Below are positions 46,556 through 55,665 of a stretch of 64,000 bases of DNA, in pieces. Position numbers and translations under genes: made by a program. The DNA is from an uncultured Gammaproteobacteria bacterium (GTDB lineage Bacteria > Pseudomonadota > Gammaproteobacteria > JAADHQ01). Location: contig CAMYJO010000016.1 in assembly GCA_947258755.1 (NCBI GenBank), positions 58,545 to 122,544 of the forward strand. Reading direction: 5' to 3'. The notes beneath the pieces were generated by a model, which saw only the letters and a program-made list of their open reading frames with translations, did not search any database and was not told the DNA's origin. How positions within the stretch are numbered: position 1 is the stretch's first letter; each line of letters begins with the position of its first letter.

Positions 46556-49457
46556 GTTTTTTGCCTCCAGCAAAAAACCCTAGCCAGGATTTGCGTTTCG
46601 GTTGGCCGGGAGCCGGTTTGACCGGATCAAACTGTGGCATAGTGACAGGCTTCTCATTGTCGCCGACCTTGTAGATACGTACGCGCACATCATACCAACC
46701 GGCCTGTCCTGTAACGGGGTCAGAGTTAGAAATGTGTTCGCCAGCATCATGTGCGGGCAGTTCTTCTGAAATCACGTGATTCAACAGGAAGCCTTGCTTG
46801 GATTCATTCGCATTCGGCTCCAGGTTCCAGGCGCCGCTGGCCTTGCCGATGGCGTTCCAGGTCCAAACGGTGCCTGGCTCAAGTGCCTCGGAGTAACGGC
46901 ACAGGCAACGCACCTTGCCCCATTGCGATTCAACCCAGAGCCAGTCGCCATCAGCGATACCCTCTGCCTTGGCAGTGGCCGAATTCACATACAGATAATT
47001 GTAGGTGTGGATCTGGCGCAACCAGGCATTCTGTGAGTCCCATGAATGGTACATGGCCATGGGTCGTTGTGTGACGGCATTCAGCGGATACTTGTGCTTG
47101 TCGGTCAGCTGCGATTCCAATGGTTCATAGTAGAACGGCAACGGATCGAAATAGGTCTCAACACGTTTGCGTAAATGATCCGGCGGCTGCTTGCCATCGG
47201 ATTTACCCTGTGCGGCCATGCGGAATTTCTGCAGTACCTCGGAATAGATATGAATGTTAATCGGCTCGGCATAGCGGGTCAGGCGATGTTCCTGGGCCCA
47301 TTCCAGATAACCCTTGTTCCAGTTTCGCATATACTGGAAAGAACGTGGTAGCTCATAATGGAACACGCAGTTGTTCTTCTCGTACATTTCCCATTGGTTC
47401 GGGTTCGGTTCACCTTTCATGAATTGTTCGCCGCCCTTGCCACGCCAGCCGGACAGGAAGCCGATACCGGAACCGGGTTCAGTCTCAAAGTTGACGACAA
47501 AGTCTGGATAGTCGCGGAACTTGCGTTCACCTTTTTCATTGACGAAAGCCGGTAGTTTCAGGCGCGTACCCAGTTCGAGCAGGACTTCCTGGAATGGCTT
47601 GCACTCACCTGTTGGCGGCAGCACCGGAATACGTACCGAGTCGACCGGACCATCGTATTCAGAAATCGGGCGGTCGAGCATGGACATGACATCATGACGT
47701 TCCAGGTAGGTTGTGTCTGGCAGCACCAGATCGGCATACGAAACCATTTCTGACTGGAAGGCATCGCAAACGATCAGGTACGGGATCTTGTATTCGCCGT
47801 TGTCGTCCTTGTCGTTGAGCATATCGCGCACTTGCTCGGTGTTCATGCTCGAGTTCCAGGCCATGTTGGCCATGAAAATCAACAACGTGTCGATGGTGTA
47901 CGGGTCTCCACGCCAGGCATTGGTGATCGCATTGTGCATCATACCGTGTACCGATAGTGGGAATTCCCATGAAAAGGCCTTGTCCAGGCGTACCGGTTCA
48001 CCCTTGTCATCGACAAACAGGTCATCGGGATCGGCCGGCCAGCCCAAGGGCATGCCATTCAAAGGGGTTTCCGGCTGGACGTCTTCTGGGCCCTTCGGCG
48101 TTTTCGCGCACGGTGGAATCGGACGCGGGAACGGTGCCTTGTGACGGAAACCACCGGGACGATCGATGGTGCCGAGCAGACTCATTAATATAGATAGGGC
48201 GCGGATAGAATGGAAGCCGTTCGAATGGGCAGCCAGGCCGCGCATCGCATGAAACGAGACCGGATTACCGGTAACGGTATCGTGCTCACGACCCCAGACA
48301 TCGGTCCAGGCGATCGGTAATTCGATCTTCTCGTCGCGCGCGGTGATACCCATTTCATGGGCCAGACGACGAATCGTAGCGGCCGGGATACCGGTGATGT
48401 TTTCGGCCCATTCCGGTGTGTATTTTTCCAGACGTTCATGCAGCAATTGGAACGAGGTCTTGACCGGAGTACCGTCTTGAAGTGCATATTCGCCGAGCAG
48501 GTAGGGGTCATGGTCGATTGCACGATCTGCAACAATTGCTTTGTCAGTGTTGCGATCCCACCAAAGTTTGTTCTGTGGATCAAAACAGCCTTCTTCTTCC
48601 GGGACCTCGGCACGAACAAACATGCCATACTCGGTGCTGTTATCGTCCATGTTGACCAGTTCTGCCGAGTTACTGTATTCGATCAGAAAATCGCGGTCAT
48701 ACAGACCGGTGCGAATGATTTCATGGTTCAGGGCCATCAAAAGCGCGGCATCGGTGCCTGGCTTGATCGGGATCCATTCATCGGCGATGGCCGAGTAACC
48801 CGTACGTACCGGGTTGATCGAGATAAATTTACCACCCTGGCGCTTGAATTTGGACAGTTCCATTTTCAGCGGATTGGAGTGGTGGTCTTCAGCAGTACCG
48901 ATCATGACGAACAACTTGGAGCGCTCCAGGTCGGGTCCGCCGAATTCCCAGAAGGAACCGCCAATGGTATAGATCATGCCGGCAGCCATATTGACCGAAC
49001 AGAAACCGCCGTGGGCTGCGTAGTTGGGTGTGCCATATTGTTTGGCAAACAGACCGGTCATGGCCTGCATCTGGTCACGGCCGGTAAACATCGCGAATTG
49101 TTTCGGGTCGGTCTTGCGCAATTTGGCCATGCGCTCTTCCATGATCGAGAACGCTTCGTCCCAGCTGATTTCTTCAAATTCACTGTCACCGCGGTCTGCA
49201 CCCGGTTTGCGCCGCAGCGGCTTGGTCAGTCGGGCCGGCGAGTATTGCTTCATGATGCCGGAAGAGCCCTTGGCACAGATGATACCCTTGTTCAGCGGAT
49301 GGTCCGGGTTGCCCTGGATATAGCGGACTTCGCCATCGCGCAGGGTCACGCGGATGCCGCAACGGCAGGCGCACATGTAACAGGTGGTGTTTTTGACCTC
49401 GATGCGCTCGCTGTCGGGCTGTTTGATCGGGTCATGGATCGGCTTGGGTGTGCTCAT
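46551..49457 (-). CDS. soeA: sulfite dehydrogenase molybdopterin subunit SoeA
   Basis: A 968-aa DMSO-reductase-superfamily enzyme. The N-terminus carries a [4Fe-4S] site (CYMCACRCGIRV, IICAKGSSG), then MFTGRDQMQ, GTPNYAAHGGFCSVN, WTDVWGREHDT, DLVLPDTTYLERHD and a C-terminal pterin-binding domain (YVNSATAKAEGIADGDWLWV). No Tat signal is seen, so it faces the cytoplasm, as known for SoeA. Size and gene order A-B-C match SoeABC of purple sulfur bacteria, which oxidises cytoplasmic sulfite to sulfate; a related reductase cannot be excluded. The TAG stop falls inside a repeat arm. Confidence 0.82.
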   Translation of the reverse strand: MSTPKPIHDPIKQPDSERIEVKNTTCYMCACRCGIRVTLRDGEVRYIQGNPDHPLNKGIICAKGSSGIMKQYSPARLTKPLRRKPGADRGDSEFEEISWDEAFSIMEERMAKLRKTDPKQFAMFTGRDQMQAMTGLFAKQYGTPNYAAHGGFCSVNMAAGMIYTIGGSFWEFGGPDLERSKLFVMIGTAEDHHSNPLKMELSKFKRQGGKFISINPVRTGYSAIADEWIPIKPGTDAALLMALNHEIIRTGLYDRDFLIEYSNSAELVNMDDNSTEYGMFVRAEVPEEEGCFDPQNKLWWDRNTDKAIVADRAIDHDPYLLGEYALQDGTPVKTSFQLLHERLEKYTPEWAENITGIPAATIRRLAHEMGITARDEKIELPIAWTDVWGREHDTVTGNPVSFHAMRGLAAHSNGFHSIRALSILMSLLGTIDRPGGFRHKAPFPRPIPPCAKTPKGPEDVQPETPLNGMPLGWPADPDDLFVDDKGEPVRLDKAFSWEFPLSVHGMMHNAITNAWRGDPYTIDTLLIFMANMAWNSSMNTEQVRDMLNDKDDNGEYKIPYLIVCDAFQSEMVSYADLVLPDTTYLERHDVMSMLDRPISEYDGPVDSVRIPVLPPTGECKPFQEVLLELGTRLKLPAFVNEKGERKFRDYPDFVVNFETEPGSGIGFLSGWRGKGGEQFMKGEPNPNQWEMYEKNNCVFHYELPRSFQYMRNWNKGYLEWAQEHRLTRYAEPINIHIYSEVLQKFRMAAQGKSDGKQPPDHLRKRVETYFDPLPFYYEPLESQLTDKHKYPLNAVTQRPMAMYHSWDSQNAWLRQIHTYNYLYVNSATAKAEGIADGDWLWVESQWGKVRCLCRYSEALEPGTVWTWNAIGKASGAWNLEPNANESKQGFLLNHVISEELPAHDAGEHISNSDPVTGQAGWYDVRVRIYKVGDNEKPVTMPQFDPVKPAPGQPKRKSWLGFFAGGKKQ

Positions 49458-50073
49458 GAATTATATAACCTAGTAAAAAAGTCAGCATACTGTACAAGGA
49501 AGCATGCTGACTTACCAATAAACAAAATTAAGAATACCATAAAATAAGCATATTCTAATATAATCTTAGGCGAAAATAAAAAGTAATATTAAGTCAATAA
49601 AAACAATAACATATAAGATTGGAAAGTTAGTGTTTTTTCAATAAGGTCGATTGATACCCCGTAAAGATAAAGCTGTTTTGCTTTCTTTGTCTAACTATAT
49701 ATGGTTAGCGCCCCGGTGCAAGTTAGTGGCTTCTTTTTGATGAATAGGCACAACAATTACTGGGGAAAGAGTCCTTAGCAGTTTCAATCCTGATCTGGGT
49801 TTTATCGACAAAAGACGATTTAAAGTATTAGGTTAAAGGCCATCATGCCAAAACTCATGAGCCAGTGCTAACCCGGTGGTATTTATAAATCGCGCTAAAC
49901 GTTTGGAGAAAACGGCAATGCCTTCATTTTTAGGTACCTACAGAGGAGTGTAAGGAAGTCATCCAGCAAAAGCATGAGAAAATATTAAGAAATAACATAT
50001 ACGTGATCCACTAGAAGGTGTGGAGAAATAGACGCTTGATATGCTAGATTATTTCCATCCGCTAATAGAAAAA

Positions 50074-50108
50074 ATCGGCTTGATCAAAAATAAAGCCGGT
50101 TGTTTTTT
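50074..50108 (+). terminator. Rho-independent terminator in the 49.5-50.3 kb gap
   Basis: ATCGGCTT-11-nt loop-AAGCCGGT forms an 8-bp stem followed by TGTTTTTTG. No annotated gene precedes it on this strand within 5 kb, so it probably ends a short transcript from this gap. Confidence 0.65.
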
Positions 50109-50188
50109 GCTTTCTGCCTCATCCTTAACTACATTAAAGTACTGCTTCAGATGCAACAGGCAACAAAAAGCAACAATTCTGAATTCTC

Positions 50189-50202
50189 TTGATCTGAATC
50201 AA
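50189..50202. promoter_or_regulatory. FNR-type operator (TTGAT-N4-ATCAA)
   Basis: TTGATCTGAATCAA matches the FNR consensus exactly, with both half-sites intact. It lies 118 bp before the cytochrome start codon. Candidate -10 sequences (TAAAAT at 50236-50241) lie downstream at roughly activating distance. Oxygen-responsive activation of the cytochrome operon is inferred. Confidence 0.7.
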
Positions 50203-50319
50203 TACTCGTAATCTGATAAATGTGTTCTAGTTACGTAAAATACCCGAATCCCGTAGTACCCGATGAATTTCCGCCAGGTGGACGCATCTGCTGCCGGTAA
50301 AATACGAAAGGGGAATAAA

Positions 50320-52725
50320 ATGAAAATAATCACTCTTCTTGCACTGTTACTGTTGTCTGCTTCATCCACCGCCATGGCTAAAATGGACACAGTTTCGAAA
50401 AAGCTTGCGGCCGAAAAGGGCTGTCTGGCATGTCATCAAGGCCTAGAGCCGATTCGGGAAGAAACCAGCGCGATGATGCTACAGATCAAGGGTGTCGGTA
50501 GTGGACATGGTGATGCGAATGGCTGTGTCGTCTGCCATGGTGGTAATCCCAAGGCAAACACCAAGAATGATGCGCATGCAGGCAGTCCCGAGAGCCTGAA
50601 GGCAGCCAAGGGTCCACAGGAATTTTATCGTGATCCGGGTAGTATATGGATTAACCAGTTCACCTGTGGTCAGGCCGGCTGTCACAAGGGTTATTCGGAG
50701 CGCGTGGAAAAATCCCTGATGAATACCGAGGCCGGCAAGATCCAGGGTAACCTGCATACCTGGGGCATCAAGGAAGTGTTTGATCACAAGGTGCCGTGGG
50801 GTAACTATGATGTGACAGATACCGATGGCGCCGTTCCAGACATCGGTACCAAGGAATACAAGGATTACATGGCGGCCATGATCAAGGCCCATCCGAAGCA
50901 GTTCCCGAAAGAATTGAAAATGGTGCCACAACCCACGGTCGAGGAAATCGAAAAGGATCCCAAGCTGGCGGGCATGACCTATCAGCGCCAGCAGTGCCAA
51001 CGTTGCCATGTCGGAGTGCGTGGGCGCGAGAAGCGTGGTGATTATCGTGGCATGGGTTGTTCCTCCTGTCACATCCCCTACAGCAACGATGCCTACTACG
51101 AAGGTGGCGATCCGACGATCGATAAAACCAAACAGGGACATATGATGCTACATAGCATCCAATCCAGCCGTAAAGCCAAGGTTAAGGGTCCAAATGGAAC
51201 CTATTCAGGTATCCCGGTTGAAACCTGTAACTCCTGCCATAACCGCGGCAAGCGTATTGGTGTGACCTATCAGGGCCTGATGGAATTCCCCTATGGCAGC
51301 CCGTTCAATGAGCAGGGCGAGAAACAGCCCAAACTGCATACCAAGAAATACCTGTTTATCTCCGATGACCTGCATCACCAGATCAAGAGCCGCGAAGGTA
51401 ATCCCAAAGGGGGCTTGTTGTGCCAGGACTGTCATACCACCATTGATATGCATGGTGACGGTAATATCTTTGGAACTACATTGGCGCAGGTGGAGATCGA
51501 ATGTGAAGACTGCCACGGCACGCCACGCAAATTCCCATGGGAATTGCCAATGGGTTATGGCGAGGAGTTCGGCAAGAAGATATCAAGCAAGCCGCGCGGC
51601 CTGGCCGATGCTGCATTGCCTGAAACATCAGGTTTCGCAACCCATTACGACAAGAAGGATGGCTATTTAAAAACTACACGTGGTAATCCCTTTGGTAATG
51701 TCGTTAAGGATGGCAAGAAAGTCATGCTGCATTCAGCTACAGGTAATGATTTTGAAGTGCCGGTACTCAAGCAGTTGGCTCTGGATGACAACTGGAAGAG
51801 CCCGAATGCCATGGTGGCGATGGACCGGGTAGAAAAACATTCGAAGAGTCTTGAATGTTATGCCTGTCATGCCTCCTGGGTACCACAATGCTATGGTTGT
51901 CATGTGAAAATGGACTACGGCAAGGACAAGAATGGTAAGCCCTATCAGGATATCGACTGGGTCGCTTCCGGTAACAAGCGTACATCGAATGGTGAAACAG
52001 CTGAATCCATCCTCGGTACAGGCGGCATCAAGAGCCCAGGTAAGGCGTTTGAAACCCGCTCTTACCTACGCTGGGAAGAGCCGGTTCTGGGTATCAACGG
52101 TGAAGGCCGCGTCACCCCACTGATGCCGGGTTGTCAGGTGATTTATACCGTGGTTGACCGTAAGGGCAAGACCATCGCGTTGAACCAGACAGGCCGGTCT
52201 ACAGACGAGGCGAAGCAATTAGGCCAGAAGCGAATCCCATTAGGTATCGATATGGCGCCGGTGCAACCACATTCAGCACAGCGCAAGGCGCGTACCTGTG
52301 AGAGTTGTCATAACAATCCGAAGGCCATGGGTTACGGTATCTCCGGAGGCGTATTTATGGCCCGTAGCACAGAAAATGTGATTGAGGACCTGATTGACCA
52401 GAAGACCGGTAAACCCATTCCGGGCCGTTACCAGATCCAGATCCCCAAGATTGACGGGTTGGATTTCGACTTGTCCACGATTGTCAACGATAAGGGCGAG
52501 CAGGTGGCTACAGTCGGTACACACTGGCCATTGTCCAGGTCCCTGACCAAGGAAATGCGCGATGGTATGAAGCGCACCGGTTTGTGTATGGGCTGTCACC
52601 GTGAAATGACCAATGAACAACTATGGGGCAAGGTGGCTCAACCTGGAACGTTGACAGATGAGCAGCACATTGAACTGATGAACAAGATGTTCAAGACTTA
52701 TGCTGGCAGTAAAGCAAAGAAATAG
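50320..52725 (+). CDS. 12-haem periplasmic c-type cytochrome
   Basis: An 801-aa precursor with a signal peptide (MKIITLLALLLLSASSTAMA); AGGGGAATAAA precedes ATG 50320, preferred to an earlier ATG at 50263. Eleven CXXCH motifs start near residues 35, 69, 226, 247, 303, 368, 395, 513, 524, 660 and 756, plus one CGQAGCH (CX4CH) near 116. No transmembrane helix, so periplasmic. The 524-660 gap could house a non-haem domain. It does not match octahaem nitrite, tetrathionate or sulfite (MccA, CX15CH) reductases in haem number. It leads an operon with a TPR lipoprotein, an exported protein and a porin, behind an FNR box. Function unknown; probably anaerobic electron transfer. Confidence 0.88.
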   Translation: MKIITLLALLLLSASSTAMAKMDTVSKKLAAEKGCLACHQGLEPIREETSAMMLQIKGVGSGHGDANGCVVCHGGNPKANTKNDAHAGSPESLKAAKGPQEFYRDPGSIWINQFTCGQAGCHKGYSERVEKSLMNTEAGKIQGNLHTWGIKEVFDHKVPWGNYDVTDTDGAVPDIGTKEYKDYMAAMIKAHPKQFPKELKMVPQPTVEEIEKDPKLAGMTYQRQQCQRCHVGVRGREKRGDYRGMGCSSCHIPYSNDAYYEGGDPTIDKTKQGHMMLHSIQSSRKAKVKGPNGTYSGIPVETCNSCHNRGKRIGVTYQGLMEFPYGSPFNEQGEKQPKLHTKKYLFISDDLHHQIKSREGNPKGGLLCQDCHTTIDMHGDGNIFGTTLAQVEIECEDCHGTPRKFPWELPMGYGEEFGKKISSKPRGLADAALPETSGFATHYDKKDGYLKTTRGNPFGNVVKDGKKVMLHSATGNDFEVPVLKQLALDDNWKSPNAMVAMDRVEKHSKSLECYACHASWVPQCYGCHVKMDYGKDKNGKPYQDIDWVASGNKRTSNGETAESILGTGGIKSPGKAFETRSYLRWEEPVLGINGEGRVTPLMPGCQVIYTVVDRKGKTIALNQTGRSTDEAKQLGQKRIPLGIDMAPVQPHSAQRKARTCESCHNNPKAMGYGISGGVFMARSTENVIEDLIDQKTGKPIPGRYQIQIPKIDGLDFDLSTIVNDKGEQVATVGTHWPLSRSLTKEMRDGMKRTGLCMGCHREMTNEQLWGKVAQPGTLTDEQHIELMNKMFKTYAGSKAKK

Positions 52726-52753
52726 ACACTGAAAAGCAGAAAAAAGGAAAAGT

Positions 52754-53539
52754 ATGCAAAGGTCAACATACTGGACACTGCTGTTCGTACTAGTGTCTAT
52801 GATCGGGATAGGAGCGTGCGATCGGGGTGATAAAGCTGCGGCGACAGTATCACCGGCAAGCACAGATGTCAGTAAGGTTAGTGCGGACGCCGCTGCCCCT
52901 GTCAAAAAGCGCACAGGCGCACATGGTGCCTACGATCCGCATGCCGCACTCACGCCGGACAAGCACATCCTGGTTGCGTTGCAACATCAGCAGGAGGGCA
53001 GGCCGCAACAGGCCTTTGATGTGCTGGACCAGGCAATCAAGCAATTTTCCAATAACGCCGAATTGCTTTCTGTGCGTGCCAGCCTGCTACTGGAGTCCGG
53101 CAAGGCCAGCATGGCATTGCAAGATCTGGAGGCAGCCATTGCTATTGAGCCGCATAATGCCTTGTTGCATGTTAATCGTGCCCAGGCCTATCGCAGCTTT
53201 GGTAGTATCGAGGAGGCATTGAAGGACCTTGATCAAGCACTGAAACTGCAGCCTGGTCTGGTGGCGGCACATTTCAATCGTGGCGCAATCCGTTACAGCA
53301 GTGGCGAATACGAGTCTGCATTGGCCGACTTCAATGCCTGTATTGAAGCTCAAGCTGATATTGCGGCACCCTATTTCAACCGCGCAGCAGTGTATGATGC
53401 GATGGATAAAAAACCGTTGGCTATCGCGGACCTGCAACGGTTTATCGAGTTGAGCGAAAGCGAGTCGTGGAAACAGACGGCACAAAAGCTGCTGGATGAA
53501 TGGCAAGGGAAGGCGAGTAAGGCGACCGATAAATCATGA
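52754..53539 (+). CDS. TPR-repeat lipoprotein
   Basis: A 261-aa lipoprotein: signal with lipobox GIGAC (Cys about residue 22), a low-complexity linker, a DPHAALTPDKHI segment, then about four to five tetratricopeptide repeats (HQQEGRPQQAFDVLDQAI, LESGKASMALQDLEAAI, YRSFGSIEEALKDLDQAL, YSSGEYESALADFNACI). It should be anchored in the outer or inner membrane facing the periplasm and act as a scaffold. It starts 28 bp after the cytochrome gene, suggesting that it assembles or docks that cytochrome. Confidence 0.82.
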   Translation: MQRSTYWTLLFVLVSMIGIGACDRGDKAAATVSPASTDVSKVSADAAAPVKKRTGAHGAYDPHAALTPDKHILVALQHQQEGRPQQAFDVLDQAIKQFSNNAELLSVRASLLLESGKASMALQDLEAAIAIEPHNALLHVNRAQAYRSFGSIEEALKDLDQALKLQPGLVAAHFNRGAIRYSSGEYESALADFNACIEAQADIAAPYFNRAAVYDAMDKKPLAIADLQRFIELSESESWKQTAQKLLDEWQGKASKATDKS

Positions 53540-53555
53540 GTAATTGGTTGAGTTG

Positions 53556-54137
53556 ATGGCGCGTTCATTCAAGTTAATTTTTGGATTTGTTTTTCTGCTT
53601 TGTTCGGTGCCGTTATGTGCGGCAAAAAATTCACTAGACTTCTCTGCGTTGTTACAGGAGTCGGGACTCAGCATGACGGAGATGCCCGGCTTCAATGAAA
53701 TATCACCCGCCAAGGATGACGTGTTGTCGTATGAATATGCGCTACGTCATGAGAATGAGTTAATGGAGATCCGCTATAGTATACGCCCGATCAAGCGCAT
53801 CAAGATTGACTATGAAGACCCGCATAATAATGCGCCCGAGCCGAACCATTTGTTTAATATGATGTTTGAGACAATCGTTGAGCAGTTATCAGATGGTGGT
53901 CATAGTCCCAGAAGGGAATACCCGACTGAGCAATCACAACAACGCTTCAATGCCGGCTGGGCCGCTGCCGCGGTGTTTGATGTGAATGAAAGCTATTCAA
54001 CAGACTATCGTCAGGCTTTGATGTTGACATTACACAAGAATAATCATGCCGATGCCTATATTGTTTTTTTATATAATGACTATGCCAAGGTAAAAGAGCT
54101 GATCAATGACAGTATGTCGGCATTACGTTTTAAATAA
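53556..54137 (+). CDS. exported protein of unknown function
   Basis: A 193-aa protein with a signal peptide (MARSFKLIFGFVFLLCSVPLCAA). The mature part has MPGFNEISPAKDDVLSYEYAL, EIRYSIRPIKRIKIDYEDPH and FNAGWAAAAVFDVN; I recognise no domain, though the layout suggests a small beta-rich periplasmic protein. ATG at 53556 is preferred to an upstream TTG at 53544 as it places the signal peptide at the N-terminus. It sits inside the cytochrome-porin operon. Confidence 0.65.
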   Translation: MARSFKLIFGFVFLLCSVPLCAAKNSLDFSALLQESGLSMTEMPGFNEISPAKDDVLSYEYALRHENELMEIRYSIRPIKRIKIDYEDPHNNAPEPNHLFNMMFETIVEQLSDGGHSPRREYPTEQSQQRFNAGWAAAAVFDVNESYSTDYRQALMLTLHKNNHADAYIVFLYNDYAKVKELINDSMSALRFK

Positions 54138-54168
54138 CTATTATTAAATAGAGAGGAAGGACTTTGCT

Positions 54169-55242
54169 ATGAATATCATTAATAACAAGTCTATTTTAAG
54201 CGTTGCCCTGATTGCATCAATGACGGCACCGGCAGGACTGGCGCAAGCTGCGATTAATCTGGACAAAGATGGCAATGTAAAATTGTATGGCGATTTTCGT
54301 CTGCGTGCTGAATATGATGATCGTACCACCTCGGCAGGTGTAAGCCAGGACCGTGACCGTTTCCGTTATCGCGCGCGCCTGGGTCTCAGTTATAAAGTGA
54401 ATGATCAATGGTCAGGCGTGGCGAGGTTGGCAACCGGTACTAGCGCACTGAATTCGCCGCATATCTCGTTTGGAACGACTGACAGTTCCAGTAATGCAGA
54501 CATCGGTTTCGACCAGGCCTATGTCGCTTATAAACCGCTGTCGAACCTGACTTTTCATGCCGGCAAGACGCCACTAAACTACTGGCAGTCGAGCGAGATG
54601 TTCTGGGACAAGGACATTAACCCGGATGCATTCGCCGTCGTATACCAAAATGGTCCGCTGACATTGAATGGTGCCTATGCGATGGTCACTGAAGATTCCT
54701 GGGGGGATGACACCGACGTGCTACTGTATCAGGCCGTCTATAAAGGCGAAATACAAGGCATGAAAGTGAAAGGAGCCATCGGTGGTGCGATGTTGGATGC
54801 GCCAGCAGGTACATTTCAGGCCGAGGACCATTATATGATCAATGGTGAGTTGCGCACAGGTCCCTGGCGCTTTGGACTGGAATACCTGAAGAGTGACGCC
54901 AATGATCATGATACCGCTTATGTGCTCGAAGGACGCTACAAGGTCAATAACAAGGTAGGCCTGCGTTTATATTATTTCGATGTTGAGGCGCATGCGCCAC
55001 TGGGTGATGGTACGTTTTCGCAGGATGACTTCCCCAATCCTGGTAGTACCGGCGTGTCAAACTTCGATGGTTTCCGCTTGCAGTTAGATTACAATATTGC
55101 CAAACGGGTCAATCTGGACCTGCGTTATTATGACATGGAAAGGATTGTTGATACCGCGACACTGGGTGCCAGTGCCAGTGATGCGCGCTTCAATGACCGT
55201 GACCGTTATCGTATACAGGCGAACCTGAATATTAAATTCTAA
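54169..55242 (+). CDS. outer-membrane porin (putative-porin / Porin_5-like)
   Basis: A 357-aa beta-barrel precursor. The signal peptide ends GLAQA; the barrel opens NVKLYGDFRLRAEYDDR and RFRYRARLGLSYKVND, contains FHAGKTPLNYW, and ends NIKF with the terminal Phe needed for BAM insertion. Alternating amphipathic strands suggest about 14-16. It is much shorter than MtrB-type cytochrome conduits, so a substrate pore is more likely than an electron conduit. It ends the operon, with a terminator 22 bp downstream. Confidence 0.8.
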   Translation: MNIINNKSILSVALIASMTAPAGLAQAAINLDKDGNVKLYGDFRLRAEYDDRTTSAGVSQDRDRFRYRARLGLSYKVNDQWSGVARLATGTSALNSPHISFGTTDSSSNADIGFDQAYVAYKPLSNLTFHAGKTPLNYWQSSEMFWDKDINPDAFAVVYQNGPLTLNGAYAMVTEDSWGDDTDVLLYQAVYKGEIQGMKVKGAIGGAMLDAPAGTFQAEDHYMINGELRTGPWRFGLEYLKSDANDHDTAYVLEGRYKVNNKVGLRLYYFDVEAHAPLGDGTFSQDDFPNPGSTGVSNFDGFRLQLDYNIAKRVNLDLRYYDMERIVDTATLGASASDARFNDRDRYRIQANLNIKF

Positions 55243-55263
55243 TAGTTATTTTTTGTAAATCAG

Positions 55264-55297
55264 GAAAGCCCTGTCCCTTTAATGGGCAGGGCTTTTT
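55264..55297 (+). terminator. Rho-independent terminator after the porin gene
   Basis: AAAGCCCTG(T)CCC-TTTAAT-GGGCAGGGCTTTTT: a long GC stem with one bulge and a T-run, closing the cytochrome-porin operon. Confidence 0.92.
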
Positions 55298-55320
55298 GTG
55301 TGGGGTTAATCGATAGATAG

Positions 55321-55665
55321 ATGCCATCGCCCAAATTGCCGTTGATTATGATAATGCTGTGTTCTGTTTCTGCTTGCGCTACTGTTAATAGCAAAAAGCA
55401 ACAGGATGCCTGGTTTGCTCCTGATAAAGCGAAACACTTTGCTGTTTCTGCTGCGATTGGTGCCAGCGTCGGTGCAGGCCTGAAAAATAACGGTAGTAGT
55501 GATTGTGATGCGGCAACTGCAGGTATCAGCATAAGTCTGGTAATCGGTGCCGGGAAAGAATACCACGATAAATATATCAGTAAGAAATATTGGAGCTGGA
55601 AAGATATGTTCTGGAATCTTGTAGGTGGAGCAGTCGGCAGTCACTTGGCCACTGGGTGTCACTAG
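55321..55665 (+). CDS. YfiM-like small lipoprotein
   Basis: A 114-aa protein with lipobox SVSAC (Cys about residue 19). APDKAKHFAVSAAIGASVGA, GAGKEYHDKY and SWKDMFWNLVGGAVGS are the features of YfiM/DUF2279-type proteins: two hydrophobic, glycine-rich segments separated by a charged loop. Function unknown. It comes after the operon terminator, so it is probably transcribed alone. Confidence 0.65.
   Translation: MPSPKLPLIMIMLCSVSACATVNSKKQQDAWFAPDKAKHFAVSAAIGASVGAGLKNNGSSDCDAATAGISISLVIGAGKEYHDKYISKKYWSWKDMFWNLVGGAVGSHLATGCH

Larger units (their letters stand above)
49458..50319. promoter_or_regulatory. divergent control region soeA / multihaem cytochrome operon
   Basis: About 860 bp, AT-rich, without a supported gene (only short frames of up to about 56 codons). 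It holds promoters for both directions, a plus-strand terminator at 50074-50108 and an FNR-type box at 50189-50202. The terminator implies that a plus-strand transcript, possibly a small RNA, ends before the FNR box. Confidence 0.5.

Noticed and set aside
46551-49457. Arsenate, polysulfide or tetrathionate reductase instead of SoeA
   Set aside because: No Tat signal, and subunit sizes, gene order and the DmsC-type anchor fit SoeABC better; the alternative is noted but less likely.
48357-49547. 396-codon plus-strand frame opposite soeA
   Set aside because: Antisense of a strongly conserved molybdoenzyme; long open antisense frames are common in GC-biased coding DNA and this one has no recognisable motif.
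50041-50211. 56-codon plus-strand frame (MLDYFHPLIEKIG...) in the soeA/cytochrome gap
   Set aside because: It runs through the orphan terminator and the FNR box, has weak coding character and no family.
50320-52725. Octahaem tetrathionate reductase or MccA-type sulfite reductase identity for the cytochrome
   Set aside because: Twelve haem motifs are present rather than eight, and there is no CX15CH-type or CXXCK active-site haem motif.
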